From the NCBI GenBank assembly GCA_902529115.1, contig CABZVB010000017.1, positions 1 through 35,952 of the forward strand: DNA of 35,952 nt, read 5' to 3'. The translations under genes and the position numbers were made by a program. Source of the DNA: an uncultured Balneola sp. Its GTDB lineage: Bacteria; Bacteroidota; Rhodothermia; Balneolales; Balneolaceae. A model generated the notes under the pieces. It worked only from the letters and a program-made list of their open reading frames with translations. It had not been told where the DNA came from and made no database searches. Of this stretch, positions 35,406 to 35,952 are shown one piece after another. Position 1 is the first letter of the stretch, and every line of letters begins with the position of its first letter.

Positions 35406-35952
35406 AGCCTTAGAGCTTACCAATTTATATGATGTACGTTTTAAAGAAGTAGCTGGCTATTCTGGTGGGATGAAGCAAAGATTTGGTATAGCTCAATTAT
35501 TATTAAATAAACCCAAACTTATTATTGTAGACGAACCCACAGCTGGCTTAGACCCAGCGGAACGACAGCGATTCCTTAATGTACTTCGAGAAATTGGAAC
35601 AGATAATATTGTCATATTTTCTACTCACATTGTAGATGACGTAAAAGAATTATGTACCGATATGGCCATCATGGATAAGGGAGAAATTCTACTGCAAAGC
35701 ACTCCAAAAGAAGCTATTAGTGCCATTAGTGGAAATATTTGGGGGTGCGATATCAAGAAAGAAGAATTGGAACAATTTGAACAGAAATACAACGTAATTT
35801 CATCCGGTTATAATGAAGACAACAGTCTTTTTTTAAGGGTCTATTCTGATAAGTCTCCCGGCAAAAGTTTTGAAACGAAAAAACCAAATTTAGAAGACAC
35901 CTATTTCGTTACATTAAAAAAACTTCAAATCAGCCATACTGATACTAAAGTC
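35401..35952 (+). pseudogene. ABC transporter ATP-binding protein, C-terminal half only (5' lost, 3' runs off window)
   Basis: The frame is open from before 35401 to the window end. It reads ALELTNLYDVRFKEVAGYSGGM (signature motif, then KQRFG), LIIVDEPTAGLDP (Walker B and D loop) and IFSTHIV (H switch), then a tail of about 85 residues (IWGCDIKKEEL, PNLEDTYFVTL) like that of ATPases which work with permease/M1 fusions. The first ~130 residues, including Walker A and the Q loop, are absent: upstream lies the M1 gene on the other strand. Without Walker A it cannot bind ATP normally. Its normal partner is the truncated neighbour, normally encoded downstream on the same strand. Confidence 0.85.

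Noticed and set aside
1-35952. Search for CRISPR arrays, insertion sequences, prophage or toxin-antitoxin genes
   Set aside because: No regularly spaced repeats, transposase or recombinase genes, or phage genes were seen.

Overview
This window looks like chromosomal DNA of a Gram-negative bacterium of the Bacteroidota/Balneolota/Rhodothermota assemblage. The pointers are AT-rich, mostly leaderless-looking genes with few clear Shine-Dalgarno sequences; a HmuY-type lipoprotein beside a TonB-dependent receptor; a second, long GroES-like protein; a Bacteroidota-type ABC-2 permease/M1 aminopeptidase; and a CarB without its C-terminal allosteric domain. A Balneolaceae-like host is my best guess. 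It rests on family resemblance recalled from memory, not on a search. I see no tRNA, rRNA, insertion sequence, prophage or CRISPR array, and most of the window is housekeeping and envelope biology.

Layout. 1-1929 (+): the end of aroQ, then a polysaccharide flippase. 1928-5166 (-): an NAD/cell-wall block reading ddl > nadK > mdh, closed by an intrinsic terminator. 5303-9172 (+): an amidinotransferase of the arginine-dihydrolase/dimethylargininase type, a penicillin-acylase-family Ntn hydrolase and a translationally coupled small membrane protein. 9173-13536 (+): a 348-base leader with a terminator-like hairpin, then carA and carB. 13581-17599: a DUF58 protein (+), a short-chain dehydrogenase (-), and an OmpR-type response regulator/histidine kinase pair (+), ended by a bidirectional terminator. 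17767-21267 (-): a TonB-dependent receptor and a HmuY-family lipoprotein with two copies of the domain. 21400-23750: a DUF423 membrane protein and three copper-handling proteins (DUF411, PCuAC, SCO). 23869-28039: a lipoprotein M14 carboxypeptidase (-), then an Omp85/TamA-like outer-membrane protein and an unrecognised exported protein (+). 28306-29345 (-): a GroES-like protein and a YitT-family membrane protein. 29620-33203 (+): a sugar or nucleoside module of MFS permease, Gfo/Idh/MocA oxidoreductase and TIM-barrel isomerase. 33208-35952: the C-terminal half of a permease/M1 aminopeptidase (-) facing the C-terminal half of an ABC ATPase (+).

The most notable points are these. (1) At about 35390-35404 two genes that normally sit head-to-tail are both cut in the middle and joined head-to-head, the pattern left by one inversion or by a chimeric assembly. 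(2) The carAB leader has a U-rich run, a terminator hairpin and an open frame running through the hairpin to 2 bases before carA, which resembles E. coli pyrBI attenuation. (3) The HmuY lipoprotein is an internal duplication. (4) The conserved start of the YitT protein lies upstream of any normal start codon. (5) The Ddl has an unusual substrate-site signature. I did not find a clearly new multi-gene defence or mobile system here.
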